Shown piece by piece: positions 54,309 to 64,000 of a stretch of DNA of 64,000 nucleotides. Positions within the stretch are counted from its first letter, which is position 1. Every line of letters starts with the position of its first letter. The notes beneath the pieces are model-generated. The model was not told the origin of the DNA. It made no database searches and was given only the letters and a program-made list of their open reading frames with translations. The position numbers and the translations under genes were made by a program. The DNA is taken from contig CANMNF010000001.1 in NCBI GenBank assembly GCA_947499255.1, forward strand, positions 558,001 through 622,000, read 5' to 3'. Source of the stretch: an uncultured Sphingomonadaceae bacterium. Its GTDB lineage: Bacteria; Pseudomonadota; Alphaproteobacteria; Sphingomonadales; Sphingomonadaceae.

Positions 54309-56300
54309 TTAAGCTGCATCCTCAAAGCATGGCCATTCCCTACGCAACGCTTCGAGTCGCAAATGCGGCTCCGGTGTCAATCGCAAGCGCCGTTCAAGCC
54401 TGCGTGATGCTTCGCCAAGCTCAGCCTCACCGAAATTTGCCGCCACACCTGCCAATTTGTGTAACTCCATAGCAAGCTCATCCCAATCCACAGCCTCTGG
54501 ATCAACTTTCAGCGAGCTTACCATGTTCGAAAAAAGCTGTCCCTTGCGATCGCGATATCGATCTTCCAGTCCGGCAAGGGCAGGGTCGAAACCTTCTGCC
54601 GCAACCTCTTTATCCGCTTTGCGCGCTTCCAATTCCTCTGGAGATTTTTGCGGCAAGCAGCGCGCAAGCTCGCGCGCCAAAGCAATCGTTGTGACAGGTT
54701 TGCCAAGATGCGATTGCATGCCAGCCTTTTTGCACGCGGCAATATCATCTGGATAACAATTGGCGGTCAGCGCAATTATTGGCAGCTGCTGCCCATCAAA
54801 ACCAAGCTTGCGCAAACGTCGGCTGGCTTCGAGCCCGTCAACATCGGGCATTTGTACATCCATCAAAACGGCATCGAAGCTTTCGCCTGCACGGTGCGCT
54901 TCTTGCACCGCGTTCACCGCTTCTTCGCCATTCTCAACCAGTTGCGCTTCCAAGCCGAGTGAGGATACCATCGCGATAATCAGCTGTTGGTTAATCGCAT
55001 GGTCTTCCGCGATCAGCAATTTGACGCCTTCCAGATGAGCCATCGCGGGCATGGGCGCGTCGCTATCGTTATGCGCCACGCGCGCCTGGGCAGACACTTC
55101 CTTCAAAGGCAAGCGCACGGTGAAATTCGATCCGACGCCGACCTTGGAATGCACCGTAATCGTGCCGTCCATCATCGTGACCAATTGGTTGCTGATAGTA
55201 AGACCAAGGCCAGTGCCACCCTGCCTGCGCGCAGCAGAGCTGTCCTCCTGCGAGAAGGGCATAAATATCGCATCAATCCGCGTTTGATCAATCCCGATCC
55301 CTGTATCGATAACAGAGATCAACAACTGGCGGCCATTGGACGAATTTTCGATGCGGGCTTCAACATCAATGCCACCGGTTTCTGTGAATTTAACGGCATT
55401 GCCGACGAGATTAAGAATGATTTGACGAAGGCGAAGCGCATCCAGCTGCACCAATTCTGGCACTGCATCATCAATCCATACGCCCAGGGATAAGTTTTTT
55501 GATCGCGCCAACGGCTCCAGCAATTTGGCAGAATGACGCAGTTTCTGGCGTATGTCTGTTGGTTCAAACTTAATCCGCAACTGACCCGATTCGATCTTGG
55601 CAACATCCAGTATATCATTAAGCAGGTGCATCATCGCATGGCCAGAATCGGCGATCAGCTGCACATGGCTGCGCTGTTCATCGGGCATGTCCGATTCCAG
55701 CAGCAATTCGGTAAAGCCAATTACCCCGTTCATCGGCGTGCGAATTTCGTGGCTCATATTGGCAAGGAACGATGTTTTCGATGCCGCTGCCTGTTCGGCC
55801 TTGTCCAATGCGGTGGAGAGCTCTTGCTCCAACTCCTTGGATTTCTGAATGCTGAGATTGATGCCGACATAGCCGACCAACTCACCCTGGGCATCGAATT
55901 CAGGAGCACCAAGCGTGCGTACCCACATCACCGAACCATTGGGGTGTGACCAGCGTAATTGCTCTTCAAACTTAGTGAGGTTCGCGACCGCATTACTGAA
56001 GCTTTCGAAAACACGTGCGCGATCATCGGGATGCAGAGCGTCGGCCCAGCCATTGCCCTTCCATTCGCCATCCAGCATCCCGGCCATTTCTTCCCAGGCA
56101 GGATTTACATAAACGCATTGCCCATGGGGATCCGTGCGCCAGATACCTGCGGGGGAATTTTCGGCAAGAGTTCGAAAACTCAAACCTGCACTGTCTAGTT
56201 TTCGACGGTCTTCGCGATGCGAAATGAACAAAATTCCAAAGACAATCGCTGCCAAGGAAGCCGCCGCCAAGAATACATGTTCAACCATCAAACCCGCCAT
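54309..56300 (-). CDS. Tripartite hybrid sensor histidine kinase (PAS-HisKA-HATPase-REC-Hpt)
   Basis: A 663-residue membrane kinase: one N-terminal helix (~7-26), a PAS/PAC domain (~40-155), HisKA with His184 in NMSHEIRTPM, HATPase (NLVGNAVKF, DTGIGID, GGTGLGLT), a receiver with Asp481 in VLMDVQMPD, and an Hpt domain with His614 in ELHKLAGVAANFG. The design is that of a full phosphorelay that needs a separate output regulator, which is not encoded nearby. The signal is unknown. The start codon lies inside a 12-bp hairpin and has no clear SD; Met5 (56288) is a possible alternative. Confidence 0.9.
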   Translation of the reverse strand: MAGLMVEHVFLAAASLAAIVFGILFISHREDRRKLDSAGLSFRTLAENSPAGIWRTDPHGQCVYVNPAWEEMAGMLDGEWKGNGWADALHPDDRARVFESFSNAVANLTKFEEQLRWSHPNGSVMWVRTLGAPEFDAQGELVGYVGINLSIQKSKELEQELSTALDKAEQAAASKTSFLANMSHEIRTPMNGVIGFTELLLESDMPDEQRSHVQLIADSGHAMMHLLNDILDVAKIESGQLRIKFEPTDIRQKLRHSAKLLEPLARSKNLSLGVWIDDAVPELVQLDALRLRQIILNLVGNAVKFTETGGIDVEARIENSSNGRQLLISVIDTGIGIDQTRIDAIFMPFSQEDSSAARRQGGTGLGLTISNQLVTMMDGTITVHSKVGVGSNFTVRLPLKEVSAQARVAHNDSDAPMPAMAHLEGVKLLIAEDHAINQQLIIAMVSSLGLEAQLVENGEEAVNAVQEAHRAGESFDAVLMDVQMPDVDGLEASRRLRKLGFDGQQLPIIALTANCYPDDIAACKKAGMQSHLGKPVTTIALARELARCLPQKSPEELEARKADKEVAAEGFDPALAGLEDRYRDRKGQLFSNMVSSLKVDPEAVDWDELAMELHKLAGVAANFGEAELGEASRRLERRLRLTPEPHLRLEALRREWPCFEDAA

Positions 56301-56327
56301 TGAAAGAAATGTGATCTTTCAAATGGC
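56296..56327 (-). promoter_or_regulatory. Hairpin covering the kinase start codon
   Basis: GCCATTGAAAGA (56296-56307) pairs with TCTTTCAAATGGC (56315-56327), 12 bp with one bulged A and a 7-nt loop. On the minus strand it lies between leuA and the kinase gene, and the ATG is inside its second arm. It could be a leuA terminator, a translation block, or both. Confidence 0.55.
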
Positions 56328-56372
56328 AGGTGAGGCCTACATTAAAGCAAGCAATGGCATCCGGAATTTTGC

Positions 56373-58070
56373 CTAAAGTCGCGGTGTTCCCGGTCCCTCA
56401 GATGCGACGTTAGCGGCGCTAAGAATTGCACGAACGCTGGCGGTCGAAACATCCTGATCAATGCCCACACCCCATCCGGTTTGGCCATTGGGAAGCTTGC
56501 ATTCCAGATAGGCTGCAGCACGAGCATCGATGCCAGAACCAAGCGCATGTTCGGAATAATCCAGCACTTCAAAATCAAGGTCGTATGCTTCTTTGATGGT
56601 CGCCAGCACGGATGACATAAGGCCCTTGCCTTTGCCAGAAACGCGTTGTTCCACACCATCGACTACCACTGTGCCAACAAACACCCGCGTGCCATCTCCA
56701 GCGCGGCTTTCATCGTAATCGATCAAGCGGAAACGGCGTTTTTCCACTTTGACGTAATAGGTTTCCTTGAAGCATTGCCAAATATCAGGCGCGTTTAATT
56801 CACGCCCTTCAACATCGGCCATATATTGCACATGGCGCGAGAAATCGGCTTGCAGACGCTTGGGCAATTTCAGGCCCTGACCCTGTTCCAAAACCCACGC
56901 AAATCCGCCTTTTCCACTTTGCGAATTCACCCTGATAACCGCTTCGTAATCGCGGCCCAAATCGGCTGGATCAATGGGGAGATAGGGCACACGCCATTGT
57001 TCGTCATTGCGTTCAGCCTGGGCGGTAAAGCCCTTCTTGATCGCATCTTGATGGCTGCCGGAAAATGCCGTGAAAACCAGCTCTCCACCGTAAGGATGGC
57101 GCGGATGCACAGGCAATTGGTTGCAATATTCGACGGTCTCAATGACCTTGTCGATATTGGAGAAATCCAGATCTGGATCGATCCCTTGCGTGTACATGTT
57201 CATCGCCACGGTCACGAGGCAGCAATTGCCCGTCCGCTCACCATTGCCGAACAGACACCCTTCAACCCGGTCCGCGCCCGCCATGATGCCCAATTCGGCC
57301 GCAGCTACGCCAGTGCCACGATCATTATGTGTGTGCAGACTGATGATGGCAGCCTCACGGTTGGGCAGATGCTTGCAGAAATACTCGATCTGATCGGCAT
57401 AGATGTTGGGCGTTGCTGCCTCTACCGTCGCAGGCAGGTTGAGAATCAGTGGCCACTCCTTTGTCGCGCCGACCGTCTCCATAACGGCTGCGCACACTTC
57501 AATGCTGAAATCGATTTCCGCGGTTGAGAATGTCTCAGGCGAATATTCGAAATGCCATTTGGTGTCAGAGCGCTTATCCGCCTCATCAGCCATCAATTGC
57601 GCGCCTTTAACCGCAATCGCGAGGACATCCTCACGGCTCATCTGAAACACGATTTCGCGCCAGGCGGGGCTGACGGCATTGTACATGTGCACAATGGCTT
57701 CGCGCGCGCCTTCAAGGCTTTCAAAGCTGCGCTTGATCAGATCTTCGCGCGCCTGTGTCAAAACTTGTACTGTCACATCATCGGGGATGCGATCGGAGCG
57801 CACGAGGCCGGAGATGAAATCAAACTCTGTCGCGCCAGCGCTGGGAAAGCCGACTTCGATTTCTTTCACGCCCACTTCGAGCAGCAAATCAAAAAAACGG
57901 TTTTTCTTTACTGCATCCATCGGATCAATGATCGACTGATTGCCATCGCGCAGGTCGGTCGACAGCCAGCGGGGCGGGGCGGTGATGGTACGAGAGGGCC
58001 ATTGCCGGTCCGGCAGATCGATCTGCGGGAAGGGCGAATATTTACGGCTCGGATCTTTGAGCATGGGCAT
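56373..58070 (-). CDS. leuA: 2-isopropylmalate synthase
   Basis: A 565-residue LeuA, the first committed step of leucine synthesis. The catalytic barrel has STDLRDGNQS (metal and substrate residues), the HTHND ligand pair in ISLHTHNDRG and FGNGERTGNC. The C-terminal LeuA dimer/allosteric domain (~430-560) is present, so leucine feedback is likely. ATG 58070 or 58064 serves as start. Expression should be controlled by the attenuator at 58139-58243, 68 nt upstream of the gene. Confidence 0.95.
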   Translation of the reverse strand: MPMLKDPSRKYSPFPQIDLPDRQWPSRTITAPPRWLSTDLRDGNQSIIDPMDAVKKNRFFDLLLEVGVKEIEVGFPSAGATEFDFISGLVRSDRIPDDVTVQVLTQAREDLIKRSFESLEGAREAIVHMYNAVSPAWREIVFQMSREDVLAIAVKGAQLMADEADKRSDTKWHFEYSPETFSTAEIDFSIEVCAAVMETVGATKEWPLILNLPATVEAATPNIYADQIEYFCKHLPNREAAIISLHTHNDRGTGVAAAELGIMAGADRVEGCLFGNGERTGNCCLVTVAMNMYTQGIDPDLDFSNIDKVIETVEYCNQLPVHPRHPYGGELVFTAFSGSHQDAIKKGFTAQAERNDEQWRVPYLPIDPADLGRDYEAVIRVNSQSGKGGFAWVLEQGQGLKLPKRLQADFSRHVQYMADVEGRELNAPDIWQCFKETYYVKVEKRRFRLIDYDESRAGDGTRVFVGTVVVDGVEQRVSGKGKGLMSSVLATIKEAYDLDFEVLDYSEHALGSGIDARAAAYLECKLPNGQTGWGVGIDQDVSTASVRAILSAANVASEGPGTPRL

Positions 58071-58138
58071 GAATTTTGCCTTATCGACTAATGTCCGCGC
58101 AACAAGAGGCGCGACGGGTTATCAACGTTGTTGCTGTG

Positions 58139-58197
58139 AAAAGCCCTTAGGCGATGACCCGGCGCAGCGCGCACGAATCGGTAGCGCGCCTAAGGGC
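58139..58197 (-). terminator. Attenuator terminator of leuA
   Basis: Perfect 11-bp stem GCCCTTAGGCG/CGCCTAAGGGC (58143-58153 with 58187-58197). On the minus strand it is followed by TTTT (58142-58139). The loop can form a competing GCGCGC/GCGCGC stem. The first arm contains the stop codon of the leader peptide. Confidence 0.8.
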
Positions 58198-58243
58198 GCG
58201 TAAGTCGAATAAGCAGAATTGGGCCAAGTGCTCGGTTCGTCAT
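58190..58243 (-). CDS. leuL: leuA leader peptide (attenuation peptide)
   Basis: A 17-codon reading frame encoding MTNRALGPILLIRLTRP and ending in TAG (58192-58190). It holds four Leu and two Ile codons, most of them in ILLIRL. AAGG lies 8 nt before the ATG. It is immediately followed by, and overlaps, the terminator hairpin upstream of leuA. This is the standard signature of ribosome-mediated attenuation by charged tRNA-Leu (and perhaps tRNA-Ile). Too short for routine gene calling. Confidence 0.82.
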   Translation of the reverse strand: MTNRALGPILLIRLTRP

Positions 58244-58294
58244 GCGATGAGCCTTAAGCGGATCTGGTTAAGAAAGTCCAGCGGTCTGTTCTCG

Positions 58295-58894
58295 CTAACA
58301 AACAAAGGTGCCTTCATCACGGCGGATGCGCAATTCGGGCAGGGTGAAGCGTTCGGGCGGTGCAGAAGCTGGGCAAGGCCGGTACGCTGGATCTTGCGTA
58401 AGGCAGCCTGCGCCGCAAATCTGAACGGCTTCGCGCGCCACGCGATCATTGCGCCAGAAACGCCCGCCCGGCGTTGCGATATAGCCGTCGATACCTTCGG
58501 CGATATCGCTCTCCAGATCGAGAACTGATGGCCGTTCACTATCGTAGCGCAAATCATAAGCACCGTGGGTGTGGATGCTGGCAACAGGCGCCATCCCCGG
58601 TTCGTCAAAGTAAGAAAGTTCGCAGGATGCTTCGTGGCCGGCGATAACCCGCGTTGTTTCCAGATCGCCATCTGCGTTTTCGAAGATGACGCTGCAATAT
58701 TCAACTTTGTCCGCAAAAGAGCGTATTTGCAGTGTTTCCAGCTGTTCACGCGCAAAACTTTGAACTTCAGATTGTGTAACGGTTATGACGAAGTCTTCCG
58801 GGCCCTTGGTGTTCATCACGGCGCGCAAAACAATCGCGGCCCACGCAATAGCGCAGGCCGCGAAAATCAATTTGGTTGTTCTGCCATCCACCAC
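58295..58894 (-). CDS. DUF4329 protein with JAMM-like motif, membrane anchored
   Basis: A 199-residue protein with an N-terminal membrane segment (~8-26) and a DUF4329 domain. It has His108-Thr-His110 in SIHTHGAYD, then Ser123 and Asp126 in PSVLDLESD and GYIATPGGRFW. This recalls the HxH...SxxD metal site of JAB/MPN proteins, though the spacing is longer than usual. Four Cys follow the domain. GTG 58894 or the next GTG is the start. It sits 20 nt after ilvC, before the leuA leader. Function unknown; a peptidase role is speculative. Confidence 0.72.
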   Translation of the reverse strand: MVDGRTTKLIFAACAIAWAAIVLRAVMNTKGPEDFVITVTQSEVQSFAREQLETLQIRSFADKVEYCSVIFENADGDLETTRVIAGHEASCELSYFDEPGMAPVASIHTHGAYDLRYDSERPSVLDLESDIAEGIDGYIATPGGRFWRNDRVAREAVQICGAGCLTQDPAYRPCPASAPPERFTLPELRIRRDEGTFVC

Positions 58895-58914
58895 GGTGGC
58901 ACCATACCCAATTC

Positions 58915-60323
<1,409 letters not shown>

Positions 60324-60327
60324 CAAA

Positions 60328-60843
60328 TTATGCCCCTTTGGCGCCGCGCATCATGCCAACAATGCCAGTGCGGCCCACTTCGACCATGCCAAGATCACGC
60401 ATTAGAGCGATAAATCCATCAACCTTTTCCGGCGATCCGGTCAGCTCAAAGATGAAGCTGCTCTTGGTGGTATCGACCACGCTGGCGCGAAACACTTCGG
60501 CGGTGCGTAAAGCTTCGACGCGGATTTCCCCGGTGCCGGTAACTTTGACCAAGGCCAGCTCACGCTCGACATGCGGGCCTTCGTCGGAAAGATCGACGAC
60601 CTTGTGAACCGGCACCAGCCGTTCCAACTGCGCCATGATCTGGTCGATCACAGGTGGCGGGCCATTGGTAACAATGGTGATCCGGCTAACCGCATGGTCT
60701 TCCGAGATATCAGCCACAGTCAAACTGTCGATATTGTAACCGCGTGCAGTAAACAGGCCAGCAATCTTGGCGAGAATACCCGCTTCGTTATCGACCATTA
60801 TGGTGAGCACGTGCCGCTCAGATTCGCGATGTAATATTTTCAT
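60328..60843 (-). CDS. ilvN: Acetolactate synthase small subunit
   Basis: A 171-residue regulatory subunit of acetohydroxyacid synthase. The N-terminal ACT domain begins HVLTIMVDNEAGILAKIAGLFTARGYNIDSL, holding the Gly/Asn residues that bind valine. A C-terminal ACT-like domain follows. ATG 60843 is chosen; the longer frame to 60936 runs into ilvB. It starts 13 nt after ilvB ends. Confidence 0.95.
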   Translation of the reverse strand: MKILHRESERHVLTIMVDNEAGILAKIAGLFTARGYNIDSLTVADISEDHAVSRITIVTNGPPPVIDQIMAQLERLVPVHKVVDLSDEGPHVERELALVKVTGTGEIRVEALRTAEVFRASVVDTTKSSFIFELTGSPEKVDGFIALMRDLGMVEVGRTGIVGMMRGAKGA

Positions 60844-60856
60844 CAGATCAGCGCCT

Positions 60857-62599
60857 TTACACCAAAGCCTTGGCTTCATCTTCCATCGTGCCCGCAACCT
60901 GATCGCCATAAAGCAGCATATCAGTATGCGCAGCACCCGACGGGATCATGGGGAAGCAATTCGCTTCCTTGTCGACCAGGCAATCAACGATCACAGGTCC
61001 ATCATGGTCCATCATCGCCTTGATGCCAGCGTCCAGCTCGCTCTCCTTATGAATGCGGATGCCTTTCCAGCCGTAGGCTTCGGCCAAAGCCACGAAATCG
61101 GGCAAGCTATCGGAATAGCTGTTGGAGTAACGGCTTTCATAAGTCAGCTCTTGCCACTGGCGAACCATGCCCATGAACTCATTGTTCAAGATAAACACTT
61201 TAACAGGCAGGCGATATTGGCTGGCCGTGCCCAATTCCTGAATGTTCATCTGGATCGAAGCTTCACCGGCGATGTCAATCACGAGGGCATCAGGATTGCC
61301 CAATTGCGCACCGATTGCGGCAGGCAGACCATAACCCATCGTGCCAAGGCCGCCGCTGGTCAGCCACTTGTTCGGGCTGGTAAAACCGAAATATTGCGCC
61401 GCCCACATTTGGTGTTGCCCAACTTCGGTGGTGATGATGGGATCGCGTTCACGGGTGAGTGCAAACAAACGCTCCACCGCATGTTGTGGCATGATCATAT
61501 CGCTGTGACTAGGATAGGCGAGGCTATCGCGCGCGCGCCATCCGGCAATGCGGCTCTGCCACTCGGTCAAGTCTGCGGGTTTGCGATCACCCCATGCTTG
61601 GATTAGCTGCTCAAGCACGGTGGTGCAATCCCCCACGATGCCCAGATCAACCGGGACCACCTTATTGATGCTCGCGCGATCAATATCGATGTGGATCTTC
61701 TTGGAATCGGGAGAGAAAGCATCAAGCCTGCCGGTCACACGGTCATCAAAGCGCGCGCCGATATTCACCATCACATCGCACTGATTCATCGCCATATTGG
61801 CTTCATACGTGCCGTGCATCCCCAGCATACCAAGCCAATCGGGATGGCCATCGGGAAATGCGCCCAATCCCATTAAGGTCGACGTGGTCGGCGCGCCTGT
61901 CAGGCTTTGCAATTGGCGCAGCAATTCAGTGGCGCGCGGGCCGGAATTGATAATGCCGCCACCCGTGTAAAAAACAGGGCGTTCAGCGCCTGCGATCATC
62001 TCAATGGCTTCGGCAATCTCTTCAACGGCGCCAACGGTGCGTGGGTTGTAACGCTTGGGCCGTTGTGGCGCGCCATCCTGCATCATGGCCGTTGCAACTT
62101 GCACGTTTTTGGGAATGTCGACCACAACAGGGCCGGGGCGACCCGTCGTGGCGATCTCAAACGCTTCATCAAGCGTCGCGGCAAGAGATTCTGGGTCTTT
62201 CACCAGATAATTGTGCTTGGTGCAGTGGCGCGTCAGGCCAACGGTATCGGCCTCCTGAAAAGCATCGGTGCCAATCAGATTGGTCGCCACCTGCCCGGTG
62301 ATCACCACAAGCGGGATTGAATCCATATAAGCATCCGCAATGCCGGTGATGGCATTGGTCGCGCCGGGGCCCGATGTCACCAGCACAACGCCGGGTTTGC
62401 CCGTCGCGCGGGCATAGCCTTCGGCCGCATGGGCCGCGCCAGCTTCGTGACGGACAAGGATGTGACGAACGCGCTCATCAGAGAACATTTCGTCATAAAT
62501 TGGAAGAACAGCGCCGCCAGGATAGCCGAATACAAATTCGACGCCCTGACGTACCAATGTTTCAACCAATATCGCAGCGCCGCTGAGTTCTTGGGCCAC
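60857..62599 (-). CDS. ilvB: Acetolactate synthase large subunit
   Basis: A 580-residue ThDP enzyme, the first common step of Ile/Val/Leu synthesis. The N-terminal catalytic Glu is in [18 protein letters not shown], an FAD-binding middle domain follows, and the ThDP/Mg motif is near [18 protein letters not shown], with [15 protein letters not shown] 62599 is preceded by an excellent SD, AAGGAGG. The 106-nt gap before miaA has a TTGACA box but no Ile/Leu/Val-rich leader peptide. Confidence 0.95.
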   Translation of the reverse strand: MAQELSGAAILVETLVRQGVEFVFGYPGGAVLPIYDEMFSDERVRHILVRHEAGAAHAAEGYARATGKPGVVLVTSGPGATNAITGIADAYMDSIPLVVITGQVATNLIGTDAFQEADTVGLTRHCTKHNYLVKDPESLAATLDEAFEIATTGRPGPVVVDIPKNVQVATAMMQDGAPQRPKRYNPRTVGAVEEIAEAIEMIAGAERPVFYTGGGIINSGPRATELLRQLQSLTGAPTTSTLMGLGAFPDGHPDWLGMLGMHGTYEANMAMNQCDVMVNIGARFDDRVTGRLDAFSPDSKKIHIDIDRASINKVVPVDLGIVGDCTTVLEQLIQAWGDRKPADLTEWQSRIAGWRARDSLAYPSHSDMIMPQHAVERLFALTRERDPIITTEVGQHQMWAAQYFGFTSPNKWLTSGGLGTMGYGLPAAIGAQLGNPDALVIDIAGEASIQMNIQELGTASQYRLPVKVFILNNEFMGMVRQWQELTYESRYSNSYSDSLPDFVALAEAYGWKGIRIHKESELDAGIKAMMDHDGPVIVDCLVDKEANCFPMIPSGAAHTDMLLYGDQVAGTMEDEAKALV

Positions 62600-62705
62600 G
62601 ATGTGCCTCCTTCAATAATGCGCCCGGCATGATCGCTCATACCGGGCTTGTCCTTGAAATCAAATTCGTGTGCGCGCTAAGGGAAAGGGAATTTCATGTC
62701 AAGAG

Positions 62706-63665
62706 CTAATTACGTAATATAATATCAAAAGCGGCGTCAATCACGACATTTTCAGGCTCTATTCGACGCCATTCAGTAGGGGGTTGGTGCCTAAGCCATG
62801 TATATTGGCGCTTGGCATAATTGCGCGTCGCTTGCTGGCCGCTGGCAATGGCGTCATCGCGTGACACCTCACCGCGCAATAAGCTGGCAATTTCAGATAC
62901 GCCAATGGCCCGCATAACGGGCAAATCTGAAGATAGCTGCCGAGACAGCAGCGCTTCGACCTCAGCAATAGCCCCTTGGTCCAACATCGTCGCAAACCGC
63001 GCATCGCACCTGGCATAAAGCGCTTCGCGATCCGGCAGCAGGATTAGCGGGGCGAGGCAAATCTCCTCGCCGATTCCGCCTTCAAGACGCTCTTGCCACG
63101 CAGCCATAGTGCGCCCGGTAGAGCGAACCACTTCAAGCGCCCGGGATATCCGCTGCTTATCAGCAGGCTGCAACTTTTCTGCCCGTTGGGGGTCTTCCAC
63201 TTGCAACGCAGCATAAGCATCGCCTGTATCGAGAGCGCGGACCTCTGCACGAATGCCCGCATCAATTTCCGGTATCGGCGCAATGCCTTCCAGCAATGTG
63301 CGGATATACAGGCCCGTCCCTCCCACAAGGATGGGGATAATATCCTGCGCATGGGCGCTGGCGATTTGCGCCTTGGCGGCCTCTGCCCAATCCACTGCGG
63401 AGCAAGGCGTTGCGCCATCCCATGTGCCGAACAAATGATGCGGCACGCCGTGCATCTCCTCCTCGCTTGGCCGCGCACTGAGGATGCGCAGATCGGCATA
63501 GACCTGCGCGCTATCGGCATTAATCACGCAGGCGCGCTTGCCGCTCTCACCAAGGTCCAAAGCCAGCTTGACCGCGAGATCGCTCTTGCCGCTGGCGGTT
63601 GGCCCTGCAATGAGCGCCACCGGCTTTAGATGCTGATCGTATTCAGGAGATTTTGTAGTGCTCAT
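62706..63665 (-). CDS. miaA: tRNA dimethylallyltransferase
   Basis: A 319-residue enzyme that prenylates A37 of tRNAs reading UNN codons. The P-loop is GPTASGKSDLA, followed by INADSAQVYADLRILSARP (DSxQVY motif), the GGTGLY motif and the C-terminal RNYAKRQYTW. ATG 63665 gives MSTTKSPEYD; the frame to 63722 is inside the divergent serB. The first 8 nt overlap the 5' end of serB head-to-head. Confidence 0.94.
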   Translation of the reverse strand: MSTTKSPEYDQHLKPVALIAGPTASGKSDLAVKLALDLGESGKRACVINADSAQVYADLRILSARPSEEEMHGVPHHLFGTWDGATPCSAVDWAEAAKAQIASAHAQDIIPILVGGTGLYIRTLLEGIAPIPEIDAGIRAEVRALDTGDAYAALQVEDPQRAEKLQPADKQRISRALEVVRSTGRTMAAWQERLEGGIGEEICLAPLILLPDREALYARCDARFATMLDQGAIAEVEALLSRQLSSDLPVMRAIGVSEIASLLRGEVSRDDAIASGQQATRNYAKRQYTWLRHQPPTEWRRIEPENVVIDAAFDIILRN

Positions 63666-64000
63666 CGCCCGGCTGATAGCAGACGCAGCCCAAAACGAAA
63701 TCTCGCTCGAAGCACGCGTCAATGCGGTGAGCGAGGCATTGTCCGAAGCTGGCCTGCCTTTGGCCTCTGCACAAATGCTCGATCACAGCAGCGACGTGCT
63801 GCAACTGGAGCTGCCCGGCGATGATGCGGCAACGCTGCGCACCGTGATCGATGCGCATTTTGGCGCATGTGATGGGCTGATATCCAATGGTCCGATTGTT
63901 GTGCCGCGCTTGTTTGTGTCCGACATGGATTCCACCATGATCGGCCAGGAGTGCATCGATGAACTTGCCGATTACGCTGGGCTAAAAGAGAAAATCGCCG
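63658..64000 (+). CDS. serB: Phosphoserine phosphatase, 3' truncated by window edge
   Basis: The frame starts at GTG 63658, with AGGAGA 8 nt upstream, and runs to the right edge (114 codons visible). Residues 1-75 form an N-terminal ACT-like domain (LIARLIADAAQNEISLEARV). The HAD catalytic motif VSDMDSTMIGQECIDELA then begins, with the nucleophile Asp and the SerB-specific Glu. It makes serine from phosphoserine. Its SD lies within the coding start of divergent miaA. Confidence 0.92.
   Translation, partial: MLIARLIADAAQNEISLEARVNAVSEALSEAGLPLASAQMLDHSSDVLQLELPGDDAATLRTVIDAHFGACDGLISNGPIVVPRLFVSDMDSTMIGQECIDELADYAGLKEKIA

Noticed and set aside
62681-62701. Seven-codon ORF (MKFPFP then stop) upstream of ilvB as a leader peptide
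   Set aside because: It has no Ile, Leu or Val codons and no terminator hairpin follows, so attenuation is not supported.

Overview
The window looks like a chromosomal segment of a sphingomonad alphaproteobacterium, most likely of the Erythrobacter/Altererythrobacter group. The evidence is an exosortase A (XrtA) exopolysaccharide system with PrsK/PrsR, a large RNase E with an acidic insert and a C-terminal GWW motif, an imuA-imuB-dnaE2 SOS cassette preceded by the alphaproteobacterial LexA box GAAC-N7-GAAC, and a pst/pho locus with 11-bp-periodic PhoB half-sites. Coding density is high and many neighbours overlap by 1 to 8 nt. I see no CRISPR array, prophage, IS element or plasmid-type gene.

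Layout. 1-4.6 kb: XrtA cluster (glycosyltransferase cut by the left edge, exosortase A fused to an EpsI domain, amidotransferase). 4.6-7.5 kb: zapE, then sdhB translationally coupled to a JmjC-like cupin. 7.7-10.7 kb: SDR oxidoreductase, a CDP-glycerol glycerophosphotransferase-like protein and an NTP transferase-like protein. 10.8-17.6 kb: RNase E with a long leader, a peptidoglycan amidase and PBP1A. 17.7-23.7 kb: prfB, a lipoprotein with a methyltransferase fold, a nitronate monooxygenase-like protein, an alpha/beta hydrolase, efp, an inositol-monophosphatase-family gene and tRNA-Leu(CAA). 23.8-30.7 kb: SLC13 transporter, then the second XrtA locus (sugar transferase, prsK, prsR). 30.7-34.8 kb: DUF475 membrane protein, panB, SNF-type transporter, flavin-binding stress-type protein. 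34.9-41.8 kb: SOS mutasome imuA-imuB-dnaE2 with an extensin-like gene, then a small exported peptide. 42-50.9 kb: phosphate regulon phoR, phosphate porin, pstSCAB, phoU, phoB, and tRNA-Glu(UUC). 51-56.3 kb: recJ, an unrecognised gene, a stand-alone AHH nuclease-fold protein and a tripartite hybrid histidine kinase. 56.4-64 kb: branched-chain amino acid genes (ilvB, ilvN, ilvC, leuA) with two passenger genes, then miaA and the start of serB.

How the parts work together. The two XrtA loci encode the sorting enzyme, polysaccharide-building enzymes and the two-component regulator of one envelope system. The pho block is a complete sense-and-import module: PhoR/PhoB control, a Pst importer, PhoU and an outer-membrane pore, with PhoB-type sites before both the porin and pstS. 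The ilv-leu genes run in one direction, and leuA has its own attenuator.

The strongest unlisted signal is a leuA attenuator: a 17-codon leader peptide rich in Leu and Ile codons whose stop codon lies inside the first arm of an 11-bp terminator hairpin. Other items worth a second look are the sdhB-cupin coupling, tandem PhoB half-site arrays, a tRNA-Glu gene enclosed by a 10-bp inverted repeat plus T5, a histidine-kinase start codon inside a hairpin, an AHH protein outside any toxin context, and a methyltransferase fold behind a lipoprotein signal. I found no clear evidence of a wholly new multi-gene system.
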